The translations under genes and the position numbers were made by a program. Below the pieces are notes generated by a model. That model was not told the DNA's origin, made no database searches, and saw only the letters and a list, made by a program, of their open reading frames with translations. From Leptospira gomenensis (GTDB taxonomy: Bacteria; Spirochaetota; Leptospiria; Leptospirales; Leptospiraceae), in assembly GCF_004770155.1 (NCBI RefSeq), contig NZ_RQFA01000014.1, forward strand, positions 1-64,000: a DNA stretch of 64,000 bases, written 5' to 3'. Of the stretch, positions 56,658 through 64,000 are shown piece after piece. Within the stretch, counting starts at the first letter, position 1. Every line of letters starts with the position of its first letter.

Positions 56658-57207
56658 TATTCTTTTTTTCGTATATTTTTCGTCGATTTATTCGTTCGGA
56701 TGTTCTCCGTCAAAACTGGAAATCACTTCCTTAACGCTGTGCGACCATTTTAACCGCGCCGGAGAATGTTTGGAGCCCGTTGAAAAAAATCGACACTACA
56801 AGGTCGAAATTCCTCACAACCGCAAACCGGATACTTGGGAGAAATTCTCCAATTTTCTTTATTTTCATGCGAGGGAAACACCGGGGTTTATTGTTCGATT
56901 CAACCGAAAGTTGACTCCGTCCGAGGCGAAAGCGATCCAGGATTCGTATTATGCGACCGTATCGCTTGCCGGTTCCGTGGAAAGAATGGAGGGTTTTGAA
57001 ATGGGGGAGGATTGGGTCGGATCGTTTCAATATTTGGGCTCCATGATTAAGGACAAATTGAGGAAGGAAAACCGCCTTTCTTCATTTCCTTACACGAATA
57101 CCTTGTTTCCGGCGGAAGTAGAATTTCGATTTAACTCGTCCTTGTTCGAAGGCGAGGAAAAAACCAAAATCAACCTGAGTTTCACCGTCCTTCCTCCCGA
57201 AAAGTAA
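56632..57207 (+). CDS. Hypothetical lipoprotein
   Basis: The 191-residue product has a lipoprotein signal peptide (IYSFGCSPS, cysteine near residue 24) and a mature part with two cysteines ([11 protein letters not shown]) and beta-rich segments ([30 protein letters not shown]). No family is recognised. The start lies inside the end of the previous gene, with AGGGAATCTT upstream, so the two are co-translated. Confidence 0.7.
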   Translation: MSKTLIKINILFFVYFSSIYSFGCSPSKLEITSLTLCDHFNRAGECLEPVEKNRHYKVEIPHNRKPDTWEKFSNFLYFHARETPGFIVRFNRKLTPSEAKAIQDSYYATVSLAGSVERMEGFEMGEDWVGSFQYLGSMIKDKLRKENRLSSFPYTNTLFPAEVEFRFNSSLFEGEEKTKINLSFTVLPPEK

Positions 57208-57284
57208 TCGCTCTTTTTTTTTCCCGGCTCCGATTTTGTAGCTCGGAAGCGTGTTCATTTGAATTCCCGAGGAACCGTGGGGGT

Positions 57285-57824
57285 ATGGGCGTATTACTTT
57301 TAAACGCAGATCATAAAATAGATTCCGCATTGCAGGAAGATAGAACCGAGGTCGTAACCCTCCTCGTTCCCAAACGAACGCTGCTGCTCTACCCCGAGGA
57401 CCGGAGAAAAAGTTTGCCGAAACTCATTCCTCAACTTTTGCGAACATATGCGAAACATATCACCTCGACGGCTCGTTTAGGGAAAAAAGCGGGAAAGATC
57501 ATGTATCAACCGAGTGTCGGTCCGGAGAATATGGAAAGGATCAATGTTCGTCTGGGTACCGGTAGTTGGGCCTTGTTGGGGGTCTTAGCGCAAGCCCATG
57601 GAGTATCTCGTTGTTTTTTGTTCAATTATTTGTTGTGGTTGGAGGAAATCGGAGTCGGAGATTCTATCGTGGAAATGATGAATGTAGGAGGCCCAACGTT
57701 TCACAAGAACTACAGTTACATTCTCGACCTCAACCTATCCGATAACCGAATCACTCGATACTTACGATGCGAACCAGAAAACATCTTTTACGTCTATAAT
57801 CCGCCTCATTGGTTCGATTATTAA
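57285..57824 (+). CDS. DUF1564 protein (Leptospira-expanded family)
   Basis: The 179-residue product matches DUF1564: [18 protein letters not shown] at the N-terminus, then [12 protein letters not shown] near 65, [20 protein letters not shown] near 90, [21 protein letters not shown] near 110, and [11 protein letters not shown] at the end. The family is expanded in Leptospira genomes and has no established function. The ATG is preceded by GAGGAA. It ends 607 bases before the next, convergent gene. Confidence 0.9.
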   Translation: MGVLLLNADHKIDSALQEDRTEVVTLLVPKRTLLLYPEDRRKSLPKLIPQLLRTYAKHITSTARLGKKAGKIMYQPSVGPENMERINVRLGTGSWALLGVLAQAHGVSRCFLFNYLLWLEEIGVGDSIVEMMNVGGPTFHKNYSYILDLNLSDNRITRYLRCEPENIFYVYNPPHWFDY

Positions 57825-58431
57825 AAAATAACGATTTCGCAAGAATCCATCCCAACTCCCGCACACTCCAATGGTTCGTAAAAAAAACGAATCTGAAAAG
57901 CCGCACTCCAACGGCACGCTCCGCAACAAAACGTTTGTGCCGATCACGCACACTTCCCGGAGACGGTGGATAGCGGGAAGGAAGCGGGAAGGAGAAGTAA
58001 AACTCTACCAAGAAGCGGAAAATCCAAATTAGAAAAAATAAATACAGAGAAGAAATAGATTCACAAACTCCCTCTTAAAAACGCGTCCCGTACAAACAAC
58101 ATAAACGAGAATAAACGAATCGAAGATACGTACAGCTTTCAATCAGGATTCTCCGCCTTGAACTAAACAAGAAAGCGAGGATGAAGTTTGAGCAGCCTGC
58201 CCCTCTGTTCCTTACTATGAATTCAACGAAGTCCGAACTCTCCCGTGTTATCTGACTAAGAACGGCTCTCCAACACACGGCTTCTTTCGTAAAAGGGGGC
58301 GACTGGCTTTAAAGCGCTTTCAGACCTCCGCCTCGGGCTGCCCCTGTCCTAAGTTGAGTTTCAACCGAGCCTGTGCTGTGCCGGAATAATGGCGCAACGC
58401 AAGTCGTATCTACCGGGATCCAAACGAAAAC
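57825..58431. other. Gene-free spacer with a structured GC-rich block
   Basis: No gene is seen. From about 58215 to 58400 the composition changes to GC-rich with potential pairings: CCGTGT and ACACGG flank about 30 bases near 58252-58280, GTTGAGTTTCAAC near 58356 is a small stem, and GGCTTTAAAGCGC is partly palindromic. No match to tmRNA, RNase P, SRP, 6S or common riboswitch consensus could be made by eye. It may be a small RNA or the remnant of a mobile element. Confidence 0.5.
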
Positions 58432-59178
58432 TTAGAGTTTCAAAAACAAATCTGCGGGATTCAAAAAGATGGTGGAAGGTTCCACACCCAAAACGAGCCA
58501 AGCGGTAAATCCCATTGTCAGGGCCGCAACCGCAGGGATCAAAAGATTATCGTCGATCAAACCGTTCCAATACGTGCCGCAATACAACTCCGTCAACGCA
58601 GAAACGAAAATCGCAGGAACCAACAATATTAGATTATTATAAAATACAAAACCGTCCGCTTTCAAAAAATTCTGTTTTCCGTATGTGTCAGAAAAATACA
58701 TGAATACAAAACCTACGAGCGCACAGGAAAATAAAAACGCGAAAATCCCTTCCACTGACTTGCCGTTTGAAAACCTACGCTTTCCGTAAAACGTTCCCAC
58801 CCAAGCGGCGGTCGGATCTCCGATCACAAGAAAAAGCATCGAAAGAATCGAAATTTCCGGAGGGAACAAAAACACGACGAACGCACAGGATAAAAAATAA
58901 GGAAGCGTTCCGTTCAAACGAGTTTTTTCCTCTTCCTTGAGCAATATCCCGGCCACAGACAAAAAGAAATTCTGAAACGGGGCAAAACGGAATCGTAAAA
59001 ATTCGATCACAAGAATGATCGCAAGACAAACCAAAAGGGATGCGGAAACTACGGCGCGCGTCGCGTTCGCCAAACCGAACGCGCCGCGAAAAACATCCAT
59101 ATAATAACAAACGGGAACGATCAGTCCCAAAAGATGCCAAAGTTTACGCGCATAGTTGAATCGAACCGAATTAACCAC
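58432..59178 (-). CDS. Diacylglycerol/polyprenol kinase-like membrane protein
   Basis: The 248-residue product has about seven membrane segments and the motif LVIGDPTAAWVGTFYGKRRF followed by KSVEGIFAFLFSC near residue 140, characteristic of the CTP-dependent dolichol/diacylglycerol kinase (SEC59/DGK1) group. It starts VRFNYARKLWHLLG, with the conserved R-K-X-X-H. The likely reaction is phosphorylation of a lipid alcohol in the inner membrane. It lies directly after the STAS gene (spacing 8 bases). Confidence 0.83.
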   Translation of the reverse strand: MVNSVRFNYARKLWHLLGLIVPVCYYMDVFRGAFGLANATRAVVSASLLVCLAIILVIEFLRFRFAPFQNFFLSVAGILLKEEEKTRLNGTLPYFLSCAFVVFLFPPEISILSMLFLVIGDPTAAWVGTFYGKRRFSNGKSVEGIFAFLFSCALVGFVFMYFSDTYGKQNFLKADGFVFYNNLILLVPAIFVSALTELYCGTYWNGLIDDNLLIPAVAALTMGFTAWLVLGVEPSTIFLNPADLFLKL

Positions 59179-59186
59179 GAATAGTC

Positions 59187-59540
<354 letters not shown>

Positions 59541-59585
59541 AAGCGCCCGGAAAGTCAATCTATACGTGTTTCTACTTTACGACAA

Positions 59586-60230
59586 ATGGTTTTTCTACTT
59601 CTTTCCTGCGTATTTTTAATTTTAAGATCGTATTCCTTTTTTTCTCCGGGAGCCGTAGTAGTGGCGATTTCCTTGATCCTTTTCCGGGGAAAAAAACAAA
59701 CGACAAACGGAATGGAACCTCCCGTATTTCCGACCGCGCTGACACTGTTTCTTCTCGTCGTATCAGGATTCGACGGATCCAACGCCGGGGATTTATTGGA
59801 TTTGATCTGCGTACATTGTTCCGGAATTTTATACCTTCGATCCGCACCCTCCCCGAAATTTCCGTTTCCCGGATCCGATGAAAAACAGGAAAGAAACTTC
59901 GAAACGGGAAACGGGCGATCACTTCGTCCATCGGTCCTATTACTTTTCTTCTGTATTCTCCTCTTTCGGATCTGGTATCAAAACGAACCTGGATTTTGGA
60001 AGGAACTCGGCTTTCTATATCTGTGTAAGACCGGAATTCTCACGGCACTTCTGGGCTTTTTGTGGTTTCGAAACGGAAACTCGAAAACTACGACGATTCT
60101 GTTCGTATCGATCCTTTTTTCCGTGTTTCTCGTTCGCCCGTCTCAGGGGATCCTGAATTTTTCGTATTTTCTTTTATTTTCATTCTTGCAAGCCGACCCC
60201 GAATCGAAAAATATCAACGCTGGGATCTGA
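59586..60230 (+). CDS. Hypothetical multi-pass membrane protein
   Basis: From ATG 59586 the product has 214 residues with about six hydrophobic segments (FLLLSCVFLILRSY, FPTALTLFLLVVSG, LLLFFCILLFRIWY, LFVSILFSVFLV). No conserved motif is recognised. The frame is open further upstream but that part runs antisense to the STAS gene, so the internal start is used. It is followed at two bases by a small coiled-coil gene, suggesting an operon. Confidence 0.65.
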   Translation: MVFLLLSCVFLILRSYSFFSPGAVVVAISLILFRGKKQTTNGMEPPVFPTALTLFLLVVSGFDGSNAGDLLDLICVHCSGILYLRSAPSPKFPFPGSDEKQERNFETGNGRSLRPSVLLLFFCILLFRIWYQNEPGFWKELGFLYLCKTGILTALLGFLWFRNGNSKTTTILFVSILFSVFLVRPSQGILNFSYFLLFSFLQADPESKNINAGI

Positions 60231-60232
60231 GT

Positions 60233-60583
60233 ATGAAGGTAAAGGTAGCCCATCTTTTACGAAAGATTGAAGAAGTGGACCGAGACATACTCGAACTGGG
60301 AAAAATTCGGGAAAGAATTTCCGCAGACCGGGATTATTCCGAAATTCTAAAGGACTCCATCGCCAAAGAAATGGAGAACTTGGAATCGGCTAAGAAAGAA
60401 ATTCTTTCCTTGAGGATCCAGGAAGAAGCCGGAAAACCGGGGCTTTCCAAAAAAACGGGAACCTCCCCTGCCGAAATGAAAAATCTCTACAGTTCCCGCG
60501 AAAAAAACCTAACTCGGGAAATCTCCGTGGAAATCCCGGATCCAAAACCTCAGACGACCCGAAAAACGATTCACAAATACTAA
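60233..60583 (+). CDS. Small coiled-coil protein
   Basis: From ATG 60233 the 116-residue product has a long charged coiled coil (about 5-65: LLRKIEEVDRDILELGKIRE) and a basic, Pro/Thr-rich tail (PDPKPQTTRKTIHKY). There is no membrane segment. It is translated just after the membrane-protein gene and 18 bases before the parvulin-like lipoprotein, so the three are likely co-expressed. The function is unknown. Confidence 0.65.
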   Translation: MKVKVAHLLRKIEEVDRDILELGKIRERISADRDYSEILKDSIAKEMENLESAKKEILSLRIQEEAGKPGLSKKTGTSPAEMKNLYSSREKNLTREISVEIPDPKPQTTRKTIHKY

Positions 60584-60601
60584 ACTTCAAGAAACAATTT
60601 C

Positions 60602-62083
60602 ATGAAAAAAAAGAACCTATCTCTCACCGTACTCTCTTCTCTGCTCGTATTGTTTGCGATGAACTGCAGCAGGGATTCAGACGTCTTAGCATCTTTCAAA
60701 TCGGGAACAGTAACTCGGGAAGAATTAAGAGCGTATTACAAACTCCGCGGAGTGGAACCCGATTCGAATAACGCGTCGGTCGCCACACAAGCCAAAATCG
60801 TGGAGGAACTCGGCATTCAGAAAATCGCCGAAGCGCAGAACGGCAGCTCGAACGTCGTAACAAAGGACGAATACGCGCGGATCATGAGTTTTGTGGAACC
60901 GCAGATCCTCTTTAACGATTACAGAAAACAATTTTCCGAAAACGTCATGAAATCGGGAATGTTGGAATTTGCGTTCGGCAGAATTCTTTTTATCAAAGCG
61001 GGCCCGGACGCAGCGGCGAAAACGGCGTCCTTGTTGCAAGGAATTCAAACCTTGAAGTCCGAATCGGAAGTCGCGGAATTTATCTCCAAAAACACCGACG
61101 AAATCCAAAGAAGATCGGTGGGAGGAAGATTAGAACCGCATTGTATCAATTGCGGAGACGATCCCTTTACTTCCCTGTTGAAGGAAGCCGCCGAAAAAAA
61201 AGGAACGTTTCTCCAAAAGGAAGCACAAGGAAATTATTATATCCTTCGTGTGGAGCGGATCGAAAAGATATATCCGAAAAAGATCGATAAGTTTTTCCAA
61301 AACGAATTGGAAAAAATGAAAAACCTGGCGCTCAAGTCCGTTTCCAAAGAAGGTGTAACCGAAGACGAAAAAAACGCGGCGAAGTTTTATTCGGAACTTG
61401 CGGTGAAAGAAAGAGCGAACCAAACCGCGGAGCACTACGGGAATCGTTTTTTAAAAGAAGCCTGGAAACGGGAAATGGATTCTTTAAAGGAACAAAGCGG
61501 ACTTAAAATCGTGGATTTGACTCCTGAGTTCGTAAAATCATTAAAACCGGAGACGGTTTTGTTGGAAGACAAAACGGGAGCTAAATTTCTCTTCCAAGAT
61601 TTATTGACCGAGTTTAACAAGATCGCTCCGATTCTGCAAAAACGCAAATCCACTCCGGAAGAGGAGAAAAACGACCAGATCTCCTTTTATACGCAGATTT
61701 ATCTACCGATCCGAATTTCTTCCAATTCCAAAAACGTGCAGTCTTTGAAAGAAACGAAAGAATTCCAGAAAACTCTACCGATTTTGGGAAGATCGGTTTT
61801 GTTTATGTTGATTCGAAATCGTTCCACGGATTCCAACATTCAAGTAACCGAAAAGGAAATACGGGACACCTACGAAGCGGGGAAACTCTACGCATACGCG
61901 AAACCATCTGCGACCAATCCGAATGAAAGAGTTCCGGAGGATTTCGGAAAAGTCAAAGACAGAATCAAACACGAACTGACTGAGTCGAAAAAACAATCCC
62001 TCTTCCAAGATTACCTTTCCAAACTAAAATCGGAAAACGAATTCAAAATCGCTTCTGAAAGTTTGAAAGCGGGACAAATCTAA
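60602..62083 (+). CDS. Parvulin/SurA-like lipoprotein with CXXC insert
   Basis: The 493-residue product has a lipoprotein signal peptide (LFAMNCSRD, cysteine near residue 22), a helical N-terminal part, and a region (about 125-220) that resembles a rotamase domain (FAFGRILFIKAGPDAAAKTA, GGRLEP, NYYILRVERIEKI). This resemblance is partial. The insert PHCINCGDD near residue 180 has a CXXC. A long helical C-terminus resembles SurA-type chaperones. It probably helps fold or sort envelope proteins; rotamase activity is doubtful. Confidence 0.72.
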   Translation: MKKKNLSLTVLSSLLVLFAMNCSRDSDVLASFKSGTVTREELRAYYKLRGVEPDSNNASVATQAKIVEELGIQKIAEAQNGSSNVVTKDEYARIMSFVEPQILFNDYRKQFSENVMKSGMLEFAFGRILFIKAGPDAAAKTASLLQGIQTLKSESEVAEFISKNTDEIQRRSVGGRLEPHCINCGDDPFTSLLKEAAEKKGTFLQKEAQGNYYILRVERIEKIYPKKIDKFFQNELEKMKNLALKSVSKEGVTEDEKNAAKFYSELAVKERANQTAEHYGNRFLKEAWKREMDSLKEQSGLKIVDLTPEFVKSLKPETVLLEDKTGAKFLFQDLLTEFNKIAPILQKRKSTPEEEKNDQISFYTQIYLPIRISSNSKNVQSLKETKEFQKTLPILGRSVLFMLIRNRSTDSNIQVTEKEIRDTYEAGKLYAYAKPSATNPNERVPEDFGKVKDRIKHELTESKKQSLFQDYLSKLKSENEFKIASESLKAGQI

Positions 62084-62465
62084 AAAGATCGGGCCGTTTT
62101 CCACTTCTCGTATCCTTCGATCCTCCAAGTTTGTCTCGGGGATCGAAGGTTTGGATCGATCCTCAAGACCGCCCTCCTCTGCAATACTGCACGGACGAAT
62201 TTTCAAAAAAAGAGCGAAACACCTTGTCTCCGGACCAGCTTTAGTAAATTCGAAAAAACTAATATACTTTCAAAACTATTCGGAAATGATCCCGGCCGTT
62301 GCCGAACGATTTTTTTCTAATTTAGAATACCAGCATTTTACATAGTTCTCATAATCCTTTTGGCTTATTTAAGAAAATCATTGAATTTCCAAGAAGAGCA
62401 CGTTGGAAATTTTTTCTTGAATTCTTGTCCGATAAAAATAGCTTGGTGGACTAGAGGGGAATTGA
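62084..62465. other. Spacer with hairpin after the lipoprotein gene
   Basis: A 10-bp perfect inverted repeat, CCTTCGATCC (62114-62123) and GGATCGAAGG (62140-62149), starts 30 bases after the lipoprotein stop and could be a terminator, though no T-run follows. The rest is AT-rich and must hold the promoter of the XRE gene; no convincing match was found. Confidence 0.5.
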
Positions 62466-62891
62466 ATGAAAAACCACATCTATATGCTTCGTAAAAAGCG
62501 GGGTATTAAACAATACGATATGGCAAGAGCGCTAGGAGTTTCTCCCAGTTATCTGTCCAAAATCGAAACTGGAAGCCAGGATCCCACGGAAAAATTCAAA
62601 CAATCCTGTGCAAAATATTTGAAAACCACTCTTGATAAACTGTTTAACGAGATGCCCGTAGAGGACGTATATCCCGAATTTACGGAAGGTCTCACCAATA
62701 AACTCTGGGCGAAACGCAGGGAATTGGGCATTAAACAATACGATATGGCGAAAAAACTGAAAGTATCCACGCCCTTCCTTTCTAAGGTGGAACTCGGCCT
62801 TTTGGAACCGCCTGAAGATTTTAAAAACATGGCTTCCAAAGCTCTCAAAATGAAAAAAGAAGAACTATTCCTTCAAAAAGTTGAATATTAG
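62466..62891 (+). CDS. Tandem XRE-family helix-turn-helix regulator
   Basis: The 141-residue product contains two HTH_XRE domains in tandem. The first (about 5-60) has KRGIKQYDMARALGVSPSYL and SKIETG; the second (about 80-138) has ELGIKQYDMAKKLKVSTPFL and SKVELG. The two copies are clearly homologous, so the gene arose by internal duplication. It probably binds a long or paired operator as a single chain. It stands alone and is followed by a strong terminator. Confidence 0.88.
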   Translation: MKNHIYMLRKKRGIKQYDMARALGVSPSYLSKIETGSQDPTEKFKQSCAKYLKTTLDKLFNEMPVEDVYPEFTEGLTNKLWAKRRELGIKQYDMAKKLKVSTPFLSKVELGLLEPPEDFKNMASKALKMKKEELFLQKVEY

Positions 62892-62911
62892 AAAAACATT
62901 AAATTCCTAAT

Positions 62912-62940
62912 AAAAAAGGGAAGCGTAGCTTCCCTTTTTT
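62912..62940. terminator. Bidirectional terminator
   Basis: AAAAAAGGGAAGC pairs with GCTTCCCTTTTTT around GTA. The A-run and T-run make it work for both the XRE gene and the convergent DUF1566 genes. Confidence 0.88.
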
Positions 62941-63096
62941 ATTATTCCGAAAGATCGCGCTCGTTTCCTCGGAACTCCGAAAATTTCTTGGCGAATTCCG
63001 GCACAACCGCGGGCAAATGCTAAATCGAAAAAACGGAATCCCATCTTCCTCCATCCCTCCCGCTTTTCCCCGATCGAAAATCTACGCGAACGCTCG

Positions 63097-63585
63097 TCAA
63101 CGCACACAACGAACGCGATACGCCGTGGTCTTGACCACCGTATCGTAGGTACCCGCGTTAAACGCGATGAAATACGCGTGATTCCTGTAGGAGCCGGATG
63201 GGTGATTCGTAGAAGTCCAGTAGCTTCCCGTCGTCGCCGGGAAAAAGGTCGTATCGATCGCAGGAGCCGCGGCTCTGGAGTAATCCGCCAGAGAAACTAA
63301 CTCCTTCACGGAAGGCAACCGCCAACCGGTAATTCCGTTCAAGTTTAGACCATTACAATACGCTAATGCGTCGGCCCAGGTATACGTCGTTGCGGTTCCT
63401 GTTCCACACGCCGTATACGAATCCCCGGCGGTTCCTTGTCCGGATGCGCACTTTTGCCAAACCAAACCGCTTTTTTGGTCCAAAATCGTTCCGTTTCCCG
63501 GATCCGAAAACGGACCCGTATATGCCTGTAGATCGAAAATACCGCAGATAGAAAATACGATGATCGATAAAATCTTTGTCTTCAT
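63097..63585 (-). CDS. DUF1566 (Lcl C-terminal-like) exported protein
   Basis: The 162-residue product has a signal peptide (about 1-21) and one DUF1566 domain: GTILDQKSGLVWQKCASG near residue 33, TYTWADALAYCNGLNLNGIT near 68, GWRLPSVKELVSL near 86 and a final YRVRCVR. The domain is common in leptospiral exported proteins and binds unknown ligands, possibly as a C-type-lectin-like fold. Four Cys may pair. It is in tandem with a second DUF1566 gene 17 bases upstream. Confidence 0.85.
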   Translation of the reverse strand: MKTKILSIIVFSICGIFDLQAYTGPFSDPGNGTILDQKSGLVWQKCASGQGTAGDSYTACGTGTATTYTWADALAYCNGLNLNGITGWRLPSVKELVSLADYSRAAAPAIDTTFFPATTGSYWTSTNHPSGSYRNHAYFIAFNAGTYDTVVKTTAYRVRCVR

Positions 63586-63602
63586 AAAATTCCCCTTATA
63601 TA

Positions 63603-64000
63603 TTACGGATTTCCACTTACACAGAGCGCGAAATAACCGTATCCGTCGTTCGAATTGTTTTTGTTATACGTAAACACTCTCGCACCGAAATTCCGGATCA
63701 CGAACGCGACCGTATTGTTCTGTCGATAGGTCGTGGCGCTCCAAAATCTCTGATTACCGGCACCGTTACTCGGGAATCCCGGAAAACTCGCCGTTGGATA
63801 AAAGATATAACCGGAATTCGCGTCCGGAAACGTAATCAAGGAATGAAGGTCGTCCATCGTGGTCAATCTCCAGTTTTTGATTCCAGCATAACCCTGTTTC
63901 GAATTTCTTTCGTTCAAAGCGCTGCAACTCGCAAGCGCCTGCGTCCAGTTCACTTCCGTCGGAGTTCCTCCGCAGGTTGCGCCGGTCCATTCCATCCCTT
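63603..64000 (-). CDS. DUF1566 protein, partial
   Basis: The C-terminal part of a second DUF1566 protein runs off the right window edge; the true start is not in the window. Visible are NWTQALASCSALN, NWRLTTMDDLHSLITFPD and a final GYFALCVSGNP. It lies upstream of the 63097 gene on the same strand and probably forms a tandem pair with it. The domain layout is the same, but the two sequences have diverged. Confidence 0.82.
   Translation of the reverse strand, partial: GMEWTGATCGGTPTEVNWTQALASCSALNERNSKQGYAGIKNWRLTTMDDLHSLITFPDANSGYIFYPTASFPGFPSNGAGNQRFWSATTYRQNNTVAFVIRNFGARVFTYNKNNSNDGYGYFALCVSGNP

Noticed and set aside
58260..58400. tmRNA or cobalamin riboswitch
   Set aside because: A GGGGGCGACTGG stretch recalls a tmRNA 5' end, but TTCGAC and the tRNA-like 3' end are missing; riboswitch consensus boxes could not be placed and no gene follows in the right direction.

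Overview
The window is a chromosomal stretch of a Leptospira species, probably of the pathogen-related clade. The main taxonomic clues are a DUF1564 protein (a family expanded in Leptospira), a leptospiral-type Cys-rich lipoprotein, an LA_0442/LA_0875-type N-terminal domain, many spirochaetal lipoboxes, and dispersed 'GAGTTCCC' palindromic repeats. Base composition looks richer in GC than the AT-rich L. interrogans, but I did not compute it and do not name a species. About 60 protein genes are supported. No tRNA, rRNA, CRISPR array, intact insertion sequence or prophage was seen.

Layout. 1-1 kb: gene-free, with a hexanucleotide microsatellite and a long hairpin. 1-2.7 kb: minus-strand TPR and membrane-anchored proteins. 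3.1-11.3 kb: a complete cbb3 oxidase locus, ccoNOQP-ccoGHIS plus a TauE/SafE-like protein, including the 48-residue CcoQ and the 64-residue CcoS; CcoP has only one haem motif. 11.4-15.6 kb: a FapA-like DUF342 protein, then two divergent citrate synthase homologues, one with an N-terminal DNA-binding domain, around a symmetric promoter/operator. 15.7-19.3 kb: membrane AraC regulator and a YHYH-MORN-SCO1 run. 19.4-21.2 kb: Cys-rich lipoprotein, RsbW-like kinase, XerD. 21.4-25.8 kb: SGNH hydrolases and an MBOAT acyltransferase, with a 42-bp repeat array upstream. 26.3-27.2 kb: trxB behind a perfect Per-box-like palindrome.

27.4-42.8 kb: two envelope proteins (one with glycogen-binding-like domains), a large TPR protein resembling a flagellar collar component, serA, small proteins, two tandem Asp-box lipoproteins, and an aldo/keto reductase-DUF309-hydrolase operon. 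43-46.5 kb: sdhCAB with a terminator-like element in the leader and a strong terminator behind. 47-54.7 kb: a PLP enzyme, lepA, a membrane protein, eno, ftsB and clpP, interrupted by repeat-rich intergenic regions. 54.7-64 kb: small and hypothetical proteins, a YheT-type hydrolase, DUF1564, a polyprenol/diacylglycerol kinase-like protein, a STAS protein, a parvulin-like lipoprotein, a duplicated XRE regulator, and two tandem DUF1566 proteins, the last running off the window.

Functionally the window is rich in aerobic energy metabolism (cbb3 oxidase with its copper and haem assembly genes, SCO1, succinate dehydrogenase, citrate synthases) and envelope biology (lipoproteins, MBOAT/SGNH). The most distinctive signals are the citrate synthase divergon with its built-in DNA-binding paralogue, the Per-box at trxB, the single-haem CcoP, and several unrelated tandem-repeat arrays that sit directly against promoters or start codons.
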